A stretch of DNA of 64,000 nt, from NCBI GenBank assembly GCA_900318995.1, contig ONMR01000001.1, forward strand, positions 248,001 through 312,000, read 5' to 3'. Numbering within the stretch: the stretch's first letter is position 1; each line of letters begins with the position of its first letter. Shown one piece after another: positions 15,679-26,516 of the stretch. The notes below the pieces were generated by a model that had not been told where the DNA came from, searched no databases, and worked only from the letters and a program-made list of their open reading frames with translations. This stretch comes from an uncultured Prevotellaceae bacterium. Lineage in GTDB: Bacteria > Bacteroidota > Bacteroidia > Bacteroidales > Bacteroidaceae. A program made the translations under genes and the position numbers.

Positions 15679-17862
15679 ATGACAGACAGAGATACAGATA
15701 GGAATCTTGAAAAGAAGAGGGTGTCGCGCAAGTACGTCTCCCTGTTCCTGATTATGTCTGTATGGGGTCTGTTCATTATCATAAAGATGGGCCTGGTCAT
15801 GTTCGGTGAACGACAGTACTGGAATGATGTCTCAAGGAACATGACTCCTGTCAACAGAGTGATAGAACCACGTCGCGGCAATATCCTGAGTGATGAGGGG
15901 CTGTTGTTGGCCAGCAGTATGAAACAGTACAGGGTATTCCTAGATTTCAAGACTTCAGAGAAAGATCCGGTCAGAGCCAAGAAGGATCAGGAGCGCAAGG
16001 ACACCCTTTACAGCAGGCACGTCATTGAGTTTGCACGTCAGATGCACGAATTGTTTCCGCAATATTCCGTTCAGGAGTTTGCAGACCATTACAGAAAAGG
16101 TTTTGAGACAAAATCCCACTCATGGTTGCTGCTTCCCGGGACATCGAGGAATTCATACCCCATATCATACAATCAGTACAAGTCACTTGTGAGGACGGTT
16201 TGGCTAAAGCCCAAGTATGAGTGGTGGTTTTTCAGTGCCGAATCCAAGATTTCACGCCAGAAACCTTTCGGAACGCTTGCGGCACGTACCATAGGCAGCA
16301 TGTATGAGGCCAAGGATTCGGCCAGAAATGGTCTGGAACTCTCTTTTGACTCTCTGTTGCGCGGCGTCCCGGGACGCGGGCATCAGGAGAAGGTACAGAA
16401 TGTAAGCCGTATGGTTGCAGATGTTCCGCAGATTGACGGATGTGACGTCCATACCACAATTAACGTGGATATGCAGGATATCGCCGAGGTGGCATTGCGC
16501 GGAGTGATGGATAAGTGGAATGCCGCATCGGGAATAGTGGTGCTGATGGAGGTGGCAACCGGTGATATCAAGGCAATAGCCAGTCTTACCAAAACCGGGC
16601 CAGGTCAGTTTGATGAGATACAGAACAATGCCGTAAGGGAAATCTATGAGCCCGGATCCACCTTCAAGCCTGTATCCATGATGGTGGCGCTTGATGACGG
16701 CAAGATATCAATGACGGACAGCGTGTTCTGTGAGAATGGCGTGTATGTGGGTTTCGGAGGGGGTTCCAGAATGACCGATTCACACAAGTACGGCTGGCTG
16801 GACGTTCCCCATATCATTGCCAACTCCAGTAATATCGGTACATCAAAACTGATACATGCCGCATATAAGGATCATCCCGAGGAGTTTGTGGATGGAATAT
16901 ACCGTACCGGCATCAATACCCATTTCGGTCTTCAGCTTACCGGTACTGCGGCTCCGGTGATAAGACGCGACGGTTACTGGGATGCAACACGTCTGCCCTG
17001 GATGTCAATCGGTTACAATACACAACTACCGGTCATAAACACTCTTGCCTTCTATAATGGAATAGCTAACGGCGGATGTATGGTGGCTCCCCGACTGGTA
17101 ACATCTGTTACACGCGAAGGAGAGGTGGTCAAGGAGTTCCCTGTTGAGATTGTGCGACGTCATATGTGCAAGGATGAGACTCTTGAGAAGATAAGATATA
17201 TGCTTGAACATGTTGTGACAGAGGGTACGGGCAAGAATGCGGCATCAAAACATTTTGCGGTTGCAGGAAAGACCGGTACAGCCCAGTTGTCCCAGGGTGC
17301 TGCCGGTTACAGGGATGGTCCCCGCAGGCATATGGTCTCTTTCTGCGGTTATTTCCCGGCCGATGATCCGCAGTTTTCATGCATAGTATCCGTACGTACC
17401 GACGGAGGTGCTGCGGGTGGAGCTACATGGGCGGCTCCTGCGTTTCATGAGATATCAGAGAAAGTCATGGCCAGCCGTAACCTGAAGGACATTAAGGAGG
17501 CGTATGACTCAACCAGACAGTTCATTCCCAAGGTGCTGTCCGGTGATCTGGCCAAGGCCAGCACCGTTCTTATGGGAATAGGCAAGAAAAACCTCATGCG
17601 GCGTGCTGACAGGTTGGTGGCAGACAGTGTCTGGGGTTCGGTCAATTCGGATTCGGGCCGATATGTGATGAATTATGTGGAATACTCCGAGGGGGTTGTA
17701 CCTGATGTCCGCGGCATGGGTGCAACGGATGCTCTTTATCTGCTGGAGAGAATGGGTATGAAGGTCAGTATATCGGGCGTGGGCCGGGTCAAAAGCCAGG
17801 TTCCTGGCAGCAATACCCGTTTCAATAAAGGTGATAGGATACATTTGACTTTATCAATGTGA
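15679..17862 (+). CDS. ftsI: Division transpeptidase FtsI (PBP3-type) with one PASTA domain
   Basis: Class B penicillin-binding protein that cross-links septal peptidoglycan. An N-terminal membrane helix lies at about 18-41, followed by the PBP dimer domain and the transpeptidase domain. All three active-site motifs are present: S327-T-F-K330 in [12 protein letters not shown] in [11 protein letters not shown] near 380, and K531-T-G in AGKTGTAQ. A single C-terminal PASTA-like domain covers the last 60 residues ([20 protein letters not shown] to the end). At 727 residues it is typical of the Bacteroidales FtsI/Spo-type PBP. It sits between ftsL and murE with gaps of only five bases. Confidence 0.95.
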   Translation: MTDRDTDRNLEKKRVSRKYVSLFLIMSVWGLFIIIKMGLVMFGERQYWNDVSRNMTPVNRVIEPRRGNILSDEGLLLASSMKQYRVFLDFKTSEKDPVRAKKDQERKDTLYSRHVIEFARQMHELFPQYSVQEFADHYRKGFETKSHSWLLLPGTSRNSYPISYNQYKSLVRTVWLKPKYEWWFFSAESKISRQKPFGTLAARTIGSMYEAKDSARNGLELSFDSLLRGVPGRGHQEKVQNVSRMVADVPQIDGCDVHTTINVDMQDIAEVALRGVMDKWNAASGIVVLMEVATGDIKAIASLTKTGPGQFDEIQNNAVREIYEPGSTFKPVSMMVALDDGKISMTDSVFCENGVYVGFGGGSRMTDSHKYGWLDVPHIIANSSNIGTSKLIHAAYKDHPEEFVDGIYRTGINTHFGLQLTGTAAPVIRRDGYWDATRLPWMSIGYNTQLPVINTLAFYNGIANGGCMVAPRLVTSVTREGEVVKEFPVEIVRRHMCKDETLEKIRYMLEHVVTEGTGKNAASKHFAVAGKTGTAQLSQGAAGYRDGPRRHMVSFCGYFPADDPQFSCIVSVRTDGGAAGGATWAAPAFHEISEKVMASRNLKDIKEAYDSTRQFIPKVLSGDLAKASTVLMGIGKKNLMRRADRLVADSVWGSVNSDSGRYVMNYVEYSEGVVPDVRGMGATDALYLLERMGMKVSISGVGRVKSQVPGSNTRFNKGDRIHLTLSM

Positions 17863-17867
17863 TTTAT

Positions 17868-19316
17868 ATGGCTACAATAGGAGAACTGGTTTTGGGACTT
17901 AAGACAATCAGGACGGTAGGAGATACCGGAATGGAGGTTACTGATATACAGCTTGATTCGCGCAAGGCGGATAAAGGTTGTCTGTTCGTGGCCATGCGCG
18001 GCAATACCGTTGACGGTCATCAGTTCATAGACAAGGCTATAGGACTTGGAGCCGGAGCAGTATTGTGTGAGGTGTTGCCCGAACAGTTGACAGACGGTGT
18101 AACATACATTCAGGTTCCTGATTGTGAGGATGTTGTCGGCACAGTTGCCACCCGTTTCTTTGGCAATCCTACTGACAAGCTGAAGTTGGTGGGTGTAACA
18201 GGTACAAACGGAAAGACTACCATTGCCACCTTGTTATATAACATGTTCCGCAAGATGGGATATAAGACCGGACTGCTTTCCACCGTATGTAACTATATTG
18301 ACGGTGAACCTATCCCGGCAGACCATACAACCCCTGATGCCGTGACGCTTAACCGTCTGCTGGGGCGTATGGCAGATGAAGGCTGCAAGTATGTTTTTAT
18401 GGAATGCAGTTCGCACGCCATCGTTCAGAAACGCATAGGCGGCCTGAAATACGCCGGAGGTATATTTACAAACCTGACGCGTGACCATCTGGATTACCAT
18501 AAGACGGTTGAGAACTACCTCAAGGCCAAGAAGAAGTTTTTTGACGATATGCCTAAAGACGCTTTCGTGGTTACAAACCTGGACGATAAGAACGGTCTTG
18601 TAATGGTGCAGAACACCAAGGCCAAGGTTACCACATACTCCCTGCGCAGTATTTGCGATTTCAAGGGTCGTCTGCTGGAATCGGGTTTTGACGGAATGCT
18701 TTTGGAGATTAACGGACGTGAGGTCTTTCTCAAATTCATAGGTAAGTTCAATGCCAGCAACCTGCTGGCGGTTTACGGTACGGCTGTCAATCTGGGACGA
18801 GACCCGATGGAGGTGCTTACCGTAATGAGTACGCTGGTTCCGGTGAACGGCCGTTTTGACGCAATCCGCTCGCCTAAGGGCTTTACGGCTATAGTTGATT
18901 ACGCCCATACTCCCGATGCTTTGACCAATGTGCTTACTACCATAGTTGACGTGCTGGACGGCAAGGGGCAGATAATAACAGTGGTAGGTGCCGGAGGCAA
19001 TCGAGACAAGGGAAAGCGTCCGCTGATGGCCAAGGAGAGCGTCAAGTACAGTGACAGGGTGATAATCACATCGGACAATCCGCGCTTTGAGGAGCCTCAG
19101 GACATTATCAATGATATGCTGGCCGGACTGACCAGGGATGACATGCAGAAGGTTATATCCATTGCCGACAGACGGGAGGCTATCCGCACCGCCTGCATGA
19201 TGGCTGAGAAGGGCGACGTGATCCTGGTGGCCGGCAAGGGACACGAGGATTATCAGGAGATAAAGGGAGTCAAACATCATTTTGACGACCACGAAGTAAT
19301 ACGTGACTGTTTTTAA
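17868..19316 (+). CDS. murE: UDP-MurNAc-L-Ala-D-Glu: meso-diaminopimelate ligase MurE
   Basis: Cytoplasmic Mur ligase adding the third stem-peptide residue. I use the ATG at 17868 (MATIGELV...), because the in-frame GTG at 17859 overlaps the ftsI stop and adds only three residues. The N-terminal domain shows [20 protein letters not shown], the ATP loop is [12 protein letters not shown], and the C-terminal domain carries SDNPRFEEP. The DNPR tetrad is the signature for meso-diaminopimelate rather than lysine. The length of 482 residues is normal. Confidence 0.96.
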   Translation: MATIGELVLGLKTIRTVGDTGMEVTDIQLDSRKADKGCLFVAMRGNTVDGHQFIDKAIGLGAGAVLCEVLPEQLTDGVTYIQVPDCEDVVGTVATRFFGNPTDKLKLVGVTGTNGKTTIATLLYNMFRKMGYKTGLLSTVCNYIDGEPIPADHTTPDAVTLNRLLGRMADEGCKYVFMECSSHAIVQKRIGGLKYAGGIFTNLTRDHLDYHKTVENYLKAKKKFFDDMPKDAFVVTNLDDKNGLVMVQNTKAKVTTYSLRSICDFKGRLLESGFDGMLLEINGREVFLKFIGKFNASNLLAVYGTAVNLGRDPMEVLTVMSTLVPVNGRFDAIRSPKGFTAIVDYAHTPDALTNVLTTIVDVLDGKGQIITVVGAGGNRDKGKRPLMAKESVKYSDRVIITSDNPRFEEPQDIINDMLAGLTRDDMQKVISIADRREAIRTACMMAEKGDVILVAGKGHEDYQEIKGVKHHFDDHEVIRDCF

Positions 19317-19337
19317 ATTCAATTTTCAATTTAAATA

Positions 19338-20624
19338 ATGCTATACAGTCTTTTTGAATACTTAAGGAATGCGGGAGTCGATATCCCCGGCGGAGGAATG
19401 TTCAGTTATGTGACTTTCAGGGCCATATTCGCCCTTGTGCTGTCACTGATAGTCTCTTGCTGGTTCGGCAGTCATTTCATAGACATGCTCAAACGGAAAA
19501 ATATCTCCGAGACCCAGCGTGACGTAAAACTGGATCCGTTCGGTGTGACCAAGAAAGGTGTCCCGACCATGGGCGGAGTGATAATAATCGTGGCCATCCT
19601 GATACCGTGCCTGCTTATCGGCGACCTTAAGAACGTATATATGTGGCTGATGCTGATTACTACGGTCATACTTGGCGCAATAGGTTTTGCCGATGACTAC
19701 ATCAAGACTTTCCGTAAGAATAAGGAGGGCCTGAACGGTTGGGCGAAGGTGGCAGGACAGCTGGCGTTGGGACTGATAGTAGGACTGACACTCCGTTACA
19801 GTCCTCAGGTGGTCATAAACGAGAAGGTTGAGACCCGCATTGAGAACAATACCGAGATAGTGGTAAAGACTCCCGATGTCAAATCCACCCGAACCACTAT
19901 ACCTTTCTTCAAGAACCATAACCTGAACTATGCCGATGCTTTCGGGTGGTTGGGCGAGAAGACCAAATACCAGGCCGGATGGATTTTCTTTGTACTGCTT
20001 ACCCTGTTCATAGTCACGGCCGTGTCCAACGGATCGAACCTGAATGACGGCATGGACGGCATGGCCGCCGGAAACAGTGCCATAATAGGAGTTACGCTGG
20101 GTATTCTGGCATATGTGTCCAGTAATGTAGTAACAGCAAGCCACTTTGCCCTTATGTATATACCAGGAAGCCAGGAGGTTGTGGTCTATCTGGCCGCATT
20201 CGTGGGTGCCCTGATAGGTTTCCTTTGGTTCAACTCATACCCGGCCCAGATATTTATGGGCGATACCGGAAGCCTTACCATCGGCGGTATAATAGCAGTG
20301 GCGGCACTGTGTATCCATAAGGAGTTGCTGCTGCCCATACTGTGCGGCGTCTTCCTGCTGGAGAGCCTGTCTGTGATATGTCAGCGGTTCTACTACAAGC
20401 TGGGCAAGCGCAAGGGCGTGCATCAGCGTATCTGGAAACGTACCCCCATTCACGACCATTTCCGTACCAGCATGGCTCAGGTACTGAATGCCGATCCGGG
20501 GAGCACGGTCAGGTTCCGGGGAAATGAGAACAAACTGTTGTTTGAGACCAAGATAACGCTCAGGACATGGATCATAAGCATCGGCCTGGCGGCGCTTACA
20601 ATATTGACCTTGAAAATCAGATAA
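19338..20624 (+). CDS. mraY: Phospho-MurNAc-pentapeptide translocase MraY
   Basis: Polytopic inner-membrane enzyme that transfers phospho-MurNAc-pentapeptide to undecaprenyl phosphate, making lipid I. Family motifs are GVPTMGGVIIIVAI, the aspartate pair in IGFADDYIKTFRKNKEGL, and SNGSNLNDGMDGMAAG, plus the C-terminal KRTPIHDHF with the HHH-like region. The 428-residue length includes the cytoplasmic insertion (about 155-195, rich in charged residues) common in Bacteroidetes MraY. It lies 21 bases after murE and 5 before murD. Confidence 0.96.
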   Translation: MLYSLFEYLRNAGVDIPGGGMFSYVTFRAIFALVLSLIVSCWFGSHFIDMLKRKNISETQRDVKLDPFGVTKKGVPTMGGVIIIVAILIPCLLIGDLKNVYMWLMLITTVILGAIGFADDYIKTFRKNKEGLNGWAKVAGQLALGLIVGLTLRYSPQVVINEKVETRIENNTEIVVKTPDVKSTRTTIPFFKNHNLNYADAFGWLGEKTKYQAGWIFFVLLTLFIVTAVSNGSNLNDGMDGMAAGNSAIIGVTLGILAYVSSNVVTASHFALMYIPGSQEVVVYLAAFVGALIGFLWFNSYPAQIFMGDTGSLTIGGIIAVAALCIHKELLLPILCGVFLLESLSVICQRFYYKLGKRKGVHQRIWKRTPIHDHFRTSMAQVLNADPGSTVRFRGNENKLLFETKITLRTWIISIGLAALTILTLKIR

Positions 20625-20629
20625 ACACT

Positions 20630-21964
20630 ATGGCAAAGAAGATTGTTGTATTAGGAGCAGGCGAGAGCGGTACCGGAGCAGCCATTCTGGCTAAGGCCAA
20701 GGGCTTTGACGTGTTCGTATCGGACCTGTCGGAAATAAAGGAGCATTACCGTAACGAACTGGACCTGCGCGGTATAGAGTGGGAGCAGAAACAGCATACC
20801 GAGGAGCGCATCCTTGCGGCCGATGAGGTGATAAAGAGCCCGGGTATTCCCAAAGAGGCCCCCATCATACAGAAACTTATGGCTCAGGGCACTCCCATCA
20901 TATCGGAGATTGAGTTTGCTGGGCGTTACACCAATGCCAAGATGATATGCATTACCGGATCCAACGGCAAGACCACAACCACGTCGCTCATATACCACAT
21001 ATTCAGGATGGCGGGCATGAACGTGGGTCTGGCCGGCAATATCGGAAGCAGTCTGGCATGGCAGGTGGCCGAGAAGAACTATGACTACTACGTGATAGAG
21101 CTGAGCAGTTTCCAGTTGGACAACATGTATGACTTCAAGGCCGATATCGCCATTCTGATGAATATAACGCCCGATCATCTGGACCGTTATGACTATGAGA
21201 TGCAGAACTATGTGGATGCCAAGATGAGGGTTATCCGCAACCAGACCAAGGATGATGCGTTTGTCTACTGGAGCGACGACCCCATAATCACACGCGAGCT
21301 CAAGAGATACGGACTCAAGGCGACACTCTATCCATTTGCCGAGGCCAAGCGTGAGGATCTGGCTGCTTACGTTGAGGACGGCACGCTCTATTTCAACAAA
21401 CCCTATGCCTTCAATATGGAGCAGGAGTCGCTGGCGCTTACCGGCAAGCATAACCTTTACAACTCCATGGCTGCCGGTATATCGGCCAACATAGCAGGTA
21501 TCAAGAGCGAGACCATACGCAAGGCTCTGCAGACATTCCAAGGCGTGGAGCACCGTCTGGAGCGTGTTACAAGGGTTAATGGCATTGACTTTATCAATGA
21601 CTCCAAGGCTACCAACGTGAACAGCTGCTGGTATGCCCTGCAGAGCATGCCGGTCAAGTGCGTGCTGATTCTGGGCGGTAAGGACAAGGGTAATGACTAC
21701 AATGAGATAGCGGATCTGGTACGCGAGAAGTGCTGCGGTCTGGTCTATATGGGTCTGCATAATGAGAAGCTTCACGGTTTCTTTGACAGTTTCGGACTCC
21801 CGGTGGCCGATGTTCAGTCCATGAAGGATGCCGTTGATGCCGCCTACAGGATGGCCCACAGCGGAGAGATTGTGCTGCTGAGTCCGTGTTGTGCCAGCTT
21901 TGACCTCTTTAAGAGTTACGAGGACCGCGGAGATCAGTTCAAGGCTTGCGTAAGGGCACTTTAA
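20630..21964 (+). CDS. murD: UDP-MurNAc-L-Ala: D-glutamate ligase MurD
   Basis: Cytoplasmic Mur ligase adding D-Glu. The ATG at 20630 follows the mraY stop by five bases and gives the usual N-terminus MAKKIVVLGAGESGTGAAIL with a Rossmann-like uracil-binding loop. The ATP loop is ITGSNGKTTTTSL, followed by VIELSSFQLD, MNITPDHLDRY and the C-terminal GGKDKGNDYNE. The 444-residue length is normal. The gap to ftsW is 12 bases. Confidence 0.96.
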   Translation: MAKKIVVLGAGESGTGAAILAKAKGFDVFVSDLSEIKEHYRNELDLRGIEWEQKQHTEERILAADEVIKSPGIPKEAPIIQKLMAQGTPIISEIEFAGRYTNAKMICITGSNGKTTTTSLIYHIFRMAGMNVGLAGNIGSSLAWQVAEKNYDYYVIELSSFQLDNMYDFKADIAILMNITPDHLDRYDYEMQNYVDAKMRVIRNQTKDDAFVYWSDDPIITRELKRYGLKATLYPFAEAKREDLAAYVEDGTLYFNKPYAFNMEQESLALTGKHNLYNSMAAGISANIAGIKSETIRKALQTFQGVEHRLERVTRVNGIDFINDSKATNVNSCWYALQSMPVKCVLILGGKDKGNDYNEIADLVREKCCGLVYMGLHNEKLHGFFDSFGLPVADVQSMKDAVDAAYRMAHSGEIVLLSPCCASFDLFKSYEDRGDQFKACVRAL

Positions 21965-21976
21965 ACAGATGCTGAA

Positions 21977-23251
21977 ATGGAGAACAACGGGGAGAATAAG
22001 GAGCATAGGCAACTGCTGAACGGTGACCGTACCATTTGGGCAATGGTATTCATCCTTTGCGGCATCTCATTGATAGAGGTGTTCAGTGCCAGTAGCCGTC
22101 TTACGTTCGGAAAGAGCAGTTTTCTGACTCCCATAATATCACATTCCATACATCTTGTAATCGGACTTGTGGGAATGTACCTGGTACATCTGCTTCATTA
22201 CAAGTGGTACAGGCTGTTCCCGGTACTGTTGGTTCCGTTGGCCATAGTGTTGCTGGGCTATCTGTCGATGCGCAGTATGGGTTCTTCGGGAGCTGAACGT
22301 TGGATTAACCTGGGATTCTTTCAACTGCAGCCTTCTGAACTTGGCAAGATTGGTGTGATAATGGCTGTTGCCTACTGGCTTGCCAAACTCAAACCCGATG
22401 ATGAACTGAGCCAGTCCAATACGTTCTGGAAAATAATAGCCCTGACAGGATTGGTGTGTCTGTTGATTGTAGGCGAGAACCTCTCAACAGCCATCCTGCT
22501 GGCAGGAGTGATATTCGTCATGATGATATTGGGAGGAATAGCATGGAAAAGGATTCTTACCCTGACCGGAGTAGTCCTGTCTGTTGGAGTGGTGGCGTTG
22601 CTTTTCCTCCTGCTGGTGCCTCCACAGACACTGCGTGAGACAGGCTTTATCCCTAAACGTGCAACTACATGGCAGGCACGTATACTTGATTTCCGCGAGT
22701 CCGGGCAGAATGACGAGATGAGCGCATATGAATATGCCAAACTTGTAGCTCCCGAAAAACCCCAGGAGACACACGCCAATATTGCCATTGCAAGCAGTAA
22801 CATTCTGGGAAAGGGTCCCGGCAACTCTGATGAACGCGATTATCTGCAGGAGGCCAGCTGTGATTTCATCTATGCCATAATTATCGAGGAACTGGGTATG
22901 GCAGGAGGAATAGCGGTAATGTTGGTATACATCATCCTTCTGTTCCGGGTTGGGCGCATAGCTACCCGTTGCAAGGAGAAGTATCCGGCTTATCTGGCTA
23001 TGGGACTGGGCATGCTGCTGGGGTTGCAGGCATTCATTAACATGTCAGTGGCTGTGGGACTGTTCCCTGTAACCGGACAGCCGCTTCCGCTCATAAGCAA
23101 AGGCGGTACGTCGGTACTGATGACCAGCGGATGCATAGGCATGCTGTTGGGTATAAGCAATACGTTGGAGAGAGAGGCCGCAGGCGAGTATATGATGGGT
23201 AAGGATGCCGATCTGCCTAAGCCTGTTGACGGAGACGAATCATTTGAATAG
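21977..23251 (+). CDS. ftsW: Lipid II polymerase / division protein FtsW (SEDS family)
   Basis: Polytopic SEDS glycosyltransferase that polymerises lipid II at the septum with FtsI. About ten membrane helices are visible. Family marks are GAERWINLGFFQLQPSELGK (helix 3-4 region), the large loop with LQEASCDFIYAIIIEELG carrying the catalytic-type Asp/Glu environment, and the C-terminal GLFPVTGQPLPLISKGGTS, in which the P-L-P-L-I-S-K-G-G motif is conserved. Position between murD and murG is standard. Confidence 0.95.
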   Translation: MENNGENKEHRQLLNGDRTIWAMVFILCGISLIEVFSASSRLTFGKSSFLTPIISHSIHLVIGLVGMYLVHLLHYKWYRLFPVLLVPLAIVLLGYLSMRSMGSSGAERWINLGFFQLQPSELGKIGVIMAVAYWLAKLKPDDELSQSNTFWKIIALTGLVCLLIVGENLSTAILLAGVIFVMMILGGIAWKRILTLTGVVLSVGVVALLFLLLVPPQTLRETGFIPKRATTWQARILDFRESGQNDEMSAYEYAKLVAPEKPQETHANIAIASSNILGKGPGNSDERDYLQEASCDFIYAIIIEELGMAGGIAVMLVYIILLFRVGRIATRCKEKYPAYLAMGLGMLLGLQAFINMSVAVGLFPVTGQPLPLISKGGTSVLMTSGCIGMLLGISNTLEREAAGEYMMGKDADLPKPVDGDESFE

Positions 23252-23266
23252 ATAAACAGATACGAT

Positions 23267-25771
23267 ATGGAGGATAAACCAAGAATCATTATAAGCGGAG
23301 GTGGTACTGGAGGACATATCTTTCCGGCTATCTCGATTGCGCAGGCCATAAAGTCACTTAATCCCGAAACGGAGATACTGTTTGTCGGAGCCGAAGGCCG
23401 CATGGAGATGCAGAGGGTTCCACAGGCAGGGTTTGAAATAAAAGGGTTGCCGATTTCGGGCTTTGACCGCAAGAATCCTTTCAGGAATGTCGTGGTTTTG
23501 TTCAAAATAATGCGAAGCCAGATCCTGGCACGCCGTATAATCCGCAAGTTCCAGCCTATGGTTGCGGTAGGAGTGGGCGGTTATGCCAGTGGTCCGACAC
23601 TACGCATAGCGGGTAAGATGGGAATTCCTACACTGCTGCAGGAGCAGAACTCATATGCCGGTGTAACAAATAAGATCCTTGCCAAAAAGGCTGCCAGAAT
23701 ATGTGTAGCATATGACGGTATGGAGCGTTTCTTCCCTGCCGACAAGATAATAAAGACCGGAAATCCGGTCCGTCCGAATCTTACCAAAGCAGGTCTGTCC
23801 CGTAAAGAAGCCGCAGGTAAGATGGGGCTTGACGCATCCAAGCGCATAGTTCTGATTGTAGGTGGTAGTCTCGGCGCCAGGACTCTGAATGAGAGCGTAA
23901 TGTCAAATCTTGACCTGATCCGTATGTCGGACGATGTCCAGTTTATATGGCAGACAGGAAAGTTCTATTTTGATGAGATGAATAAGCGTCTGTCAGAGCA
24001 GGAACCGGTTCCAAACCTGATGCCGACTGAGTTTGTACAGGATATGGACCTGGCTTATGCGGCTGCCGACCTGGTTATCTCACGTGCCGGAGCCGGGACG
24101 ATTTCTGAACTCTGCCTGTTGGGCAAACCTGTCATTCTGGTTCCGTCACCCAATGTGGCAGAAGATCATCAGACCAAGAATGCCATGGCTCTGGCCGATG
24201 TGGACGCGGCCATACACATACGTGATGTGGATGCGCGCAAGGAACTGATTCCGGCCGCAATTGACCTGGTTAAGGATGAACCCCGTCTGTCCCGACTGCA
24301 TGACAATATTCTGAAGCTGGCCATGTATGATTCGGCCGATATGATTGCGCATGAAGTTCTGAAACTGGCCGGTTACGGGAGCGGCAGACTGAAACTGGAT
24401 GAAATCAAGTCCGTTTACTTTGTGGGTGCGGGTGGAATCGGAATGAGTGCCCTTGTCCGTTATTTCCTGGCTCGCGGATGTAAGGTAGGCGGATATGACA
24501 GGACCTCTACAGACCTGACTACGGCACTTGTCAATGAGGGTGCCCAGATAGGTTTTGAGGATGACGTTGACAAGATTGCCCCATGTTTCAGGAATCCGGC
24601 CTCAACTCTGGTGGTATATACTCCCGCCATTCCCGCCGACAACCGAATACTGCGCTGGTTCAACATACGTTGTTTCGATGTCCAGAAACGCGCCCAGGTA
24701 TTGGGTACACTGACCCGTTCCCTGGACGGACTGTGTGTGGCCGGAACACACGGTAAGACCACCACATCTTCCATGTTGGCCTACATACTTGACGGAACCT
24801 CTGATGGTTGCAGTGCTTTTTTGGGAGGCATACTTAAGAATACCGGAAGCAACCTGATGATATCGTCCAAGAGCCGCCGGGTGGTGATTGAGGCTGATGA
24901 GTTTGACCGCTCGTTCCATCATCTTACTCCATTACGCTCAGTCATTACTGCTGTAGATGCCGATCATCTGGATATATACGGGACATATGAGGCGTATGTT
25001 GAGAGTTTCCGTAAATATACATCTCTGATCAAGCCGGGAGGAGACCTTGTACTGCATGTAGGTTTGACAGAAAAGATAATGCCTCAACTTCAGAAAGGAG
25101 TCAACCTCTATACCTATGGTCTTGATGAGGGCTATTTCCATGCTGCCAACATCCGGGTCGGTAATGGCCAACTCAAGTTTGACTATGTATCACCGCTGGG
25201 CAGCATTGCCGACGTCGAGTTGGGTGTGCCTATACCTGTCAATGTTGAGAATGCGGTGGCAGCAATGGCCATGGCTCAGCTGAGTGGAGCCTCGGATGAT
25301 GTGATACGGGAGCGTATGGCAAGTTTCCGCGGATGTGACCGCCGTTTTGATTTTCATGTAAAGAATGCTGACAAGGTCTATTTGAGTGATTATGCCCACC
25401 ATCCTGCCGAAATAAAGCAATGCGCCCTGTCACTGCGTAAGCTCTATTCCGACCGCAAGATAACTTGCATCTTCCAGCCTCATCTGTATACCCGTACCCG
25501 TGATTTCTATAACGAGTTTGCAGACAGCCTCTCACTGTTTGATGAGGTGTGGCTGCTGGAGATATACCCTGCCCGTGAACTGCCGATACCCGGAGTTACC
25601 AGTCAACTGCTCGCCGACAATATGCGCCCCGGCGTATGCAAGGGCATCATATCCCGAAACCAGGTACCTGAATTGGTCAGGTCCGTCAAGGATAATGTCC
25701 AGGTTCTTGTCACTCTGGGAGCCGGCGATTTGGAGGATTATGTGGAAACAATAACAGAGATACTCAAATAA
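23267..25771 (+). CDS. murG-murC: MurG-MurC fusion protein (lipid II GlcNAc transferase + UDP-MurNAc: L-alanine ligase)
   Basis: One uninterrupted 834-codon frame encodes two enzymes that are separate genes in most bacteria. Residues 1 to about 368 are MurG: GGGTGGHIFPAISIAQ at 11-26, GGYASGP, LLQEQNSYAGVTNK, GGSLGARTLNE and SRAGAGTISEL. Residues from about 380 are MurC: VYFVGAGGIGMSALVRYF, the ATP loop G493-THGKTT, the Mur central motif VIEADEFDRSFHHL, and the C-terminal DYAHHPAEIK. The junction (24359-24430) reads KLAGYGSGRLKLDEIKSVYF with no stop and no frameshift, a short Gly/Ser linker. Both halves keep their catalytic motifs and look full length. MurG works at the inner face of the membrane on lipid I and MurC in the cytoplasm on UDP-MurNAc, so fusion would tether the first ligase step to the last cytoplasmic step. 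A single sequencing base error cannot explain it without also breaking a frame. Confidence 0.95.
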   Translation: MEDKPRIIISGGGTGGHIFPAISIAQAIKSLNPETEILFVGAEGRMEMQRVPQAGFEIKGLPISGFDRKNPFRNVVVLFKIMRSQILARRIIRKFQPMVAVGVGGYASGPTLRIAGKMGIPTLLQEQNSYAGVTNKILAKKAARICVAYDGMERFFPADKIIKTGNPVRPNLTKAGLSRKEAAGKMGLDASKRIVLIVGGSLGARTLNESVMSNLDLIRMSDDVQFIWQTGKFYFDEMNKRLSEQEPVPNLMPTEFVQDMDLAYAAADLVISRAGAGTISELCLLGKPVILVPSPNVAEDHQTKNAMALADVDAAIHIRDVDARKELIPAAIDLVKDEPRLSRLHDNILKLAMYDSADMIAHEVLKLAGYGSGRLKLDEIKSVYFVGAGGIGMSALVRYFLARGCKVGGYDRTSTDLTTALVNEGAQIGFEDDVDKIAPCFRNPASTLVVYTPAIPADNRILRWFNIRCFDVQKRAQVLGTLTRSLDGLCVAGTHGKTTTSSMLAYILDGTSDGCSAFLGGILKNTGSNLMISSKSRRVVIEADEFDRSFHHLTPLRSVITAVDADHLDIYGTYEAYVESFRKYTSLIKPGGDLVLHVGLTEKIMPQLQKGVNLYTYGLDEGYFHAANIRVGNGQLKFDYVSPLGSIADVELGVPIPVNVENAVAAMAMAQLSGASDDVIRERMASFRGCDRRFDFHVKNADKVYLSDYAHHPAEIKQCALSLRKLYSDRKITCIFQPHLYTRTRDFYNEFADSLSLFDEVWLLEIYPARELPIPGVTSQLLADNMRPGVCKGIISRNQVPELVRSVKDNVQVLVTLGAGDLEDYVETITEILK

Positions 25772-25772
25772 G

Positions 25773-26507
25773 GTGTTAAAGAAGATACTCTCCATACTAT
25801 CAGTTGTCCTGTTTGCCGGATATCTTTTCTATTCGGTGGCAGGCATGTCAGACAGGCATGAGGATACCCGTCTGTGCCAGGGAATTGACCTGCATATAAC
25901 AGACAGCCTCAATTTCTATCTGATAGATGAGAATATGGTTTTGGGACTGCTTCAGGAACACATGCTTGATCCGGTCGGCCTTCCGTTGGATCAGGTCAGG
26001 CTGGATGATATGGAATCGGTGCTTCTGCTTCATCCGCTGATAGGAAAGGCAGACTGCTATATGACAGGCGGAGACCTTCTCCGGATAAACATATCGGGCA
26101 AGGTTCCGTTAGTGCGTGTACTCAACAACAGAGGACAGGATTTTTATGTGGATAGTCATGGCGAGATACTGGTGCAGCATTCACTTGCGGTACAGCTGCC
26201 GGTAGCTACCGGTTACATAGACCGGAGATTTGCATCCGATGAACTGCTAAGGTTGGTGCGTGCCATTGATGCTTCAGAATTCTGGAAAGCCCAGGTGGAA
26301 CAGATTGATGTAACAGAAGACGGCGAGATAAGACTGGTTCCCAGAGTGGGGGATCATCTGCTGATACTGGGTAGTGCCGATGATGTGGAGAGGAAACTTG
26401 AACGTCTGATGAATTTTTATGAGAAGGGGCTGGACAATATAGGTTGGAACAAGTATCGTTCCATCAGTGTAGCCTATGATAATCAGGTGGTGTGTAAGAA
26501 ACGATAA
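25773..26507 (+). CDS. ftsQ: Cell division protein FtsQ/DivIB
   Basis: A 244-residue bitopic membrane protein starting at a GTG one base after the murG-murC stop. One N-terminal helix (ILSILSVVLFAGYLFYSVAG, about 5-24) precedes a periplasmic part. The POTRA-type beginning is DLHITDSLNFYLIDENMVLGLL, followed by the FtsQ domain with VLNNRGQDFYVDSHGEILVQ and LPVATGYID. Assignment rests on topology, these family phrases and position before ftsA. FtsQ links early and late divisome proteins. Confidence 0.88.
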   Translation: MLKKILSILSVVLFAGYLFYSVAGMSDRHEDTRLCQGIDLHITDSLNFYLIDENMVLGLLQEHMLDPVGLPLDQVRLDDMESVLLLHPLIGKADCYMTGGDLLRINISGKVPLVRVLNNRGQDFYVDSHGEILVQHSLAVQLPVATGYIDRRFASDELLRLVRAIDASEFWKAQVEQIDVTEDGEIRLVPRVGDHLLILGSADDVERKLERLMNFYEKGLDNIGWNKYRSISVAYDNQVVCKKR

Positions 26508-26516
26508 TTATAATAA

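Noticed and set aside
18234-22012. Long antisense open frames opposite murE and murD (362 and 453 codons)
   Set aside because: They have no recognisable domains, no promoter or good start context, and lie exactly opposite genes with canonical Mur ligase motifs; the codon pattern of the sense genes explains them.
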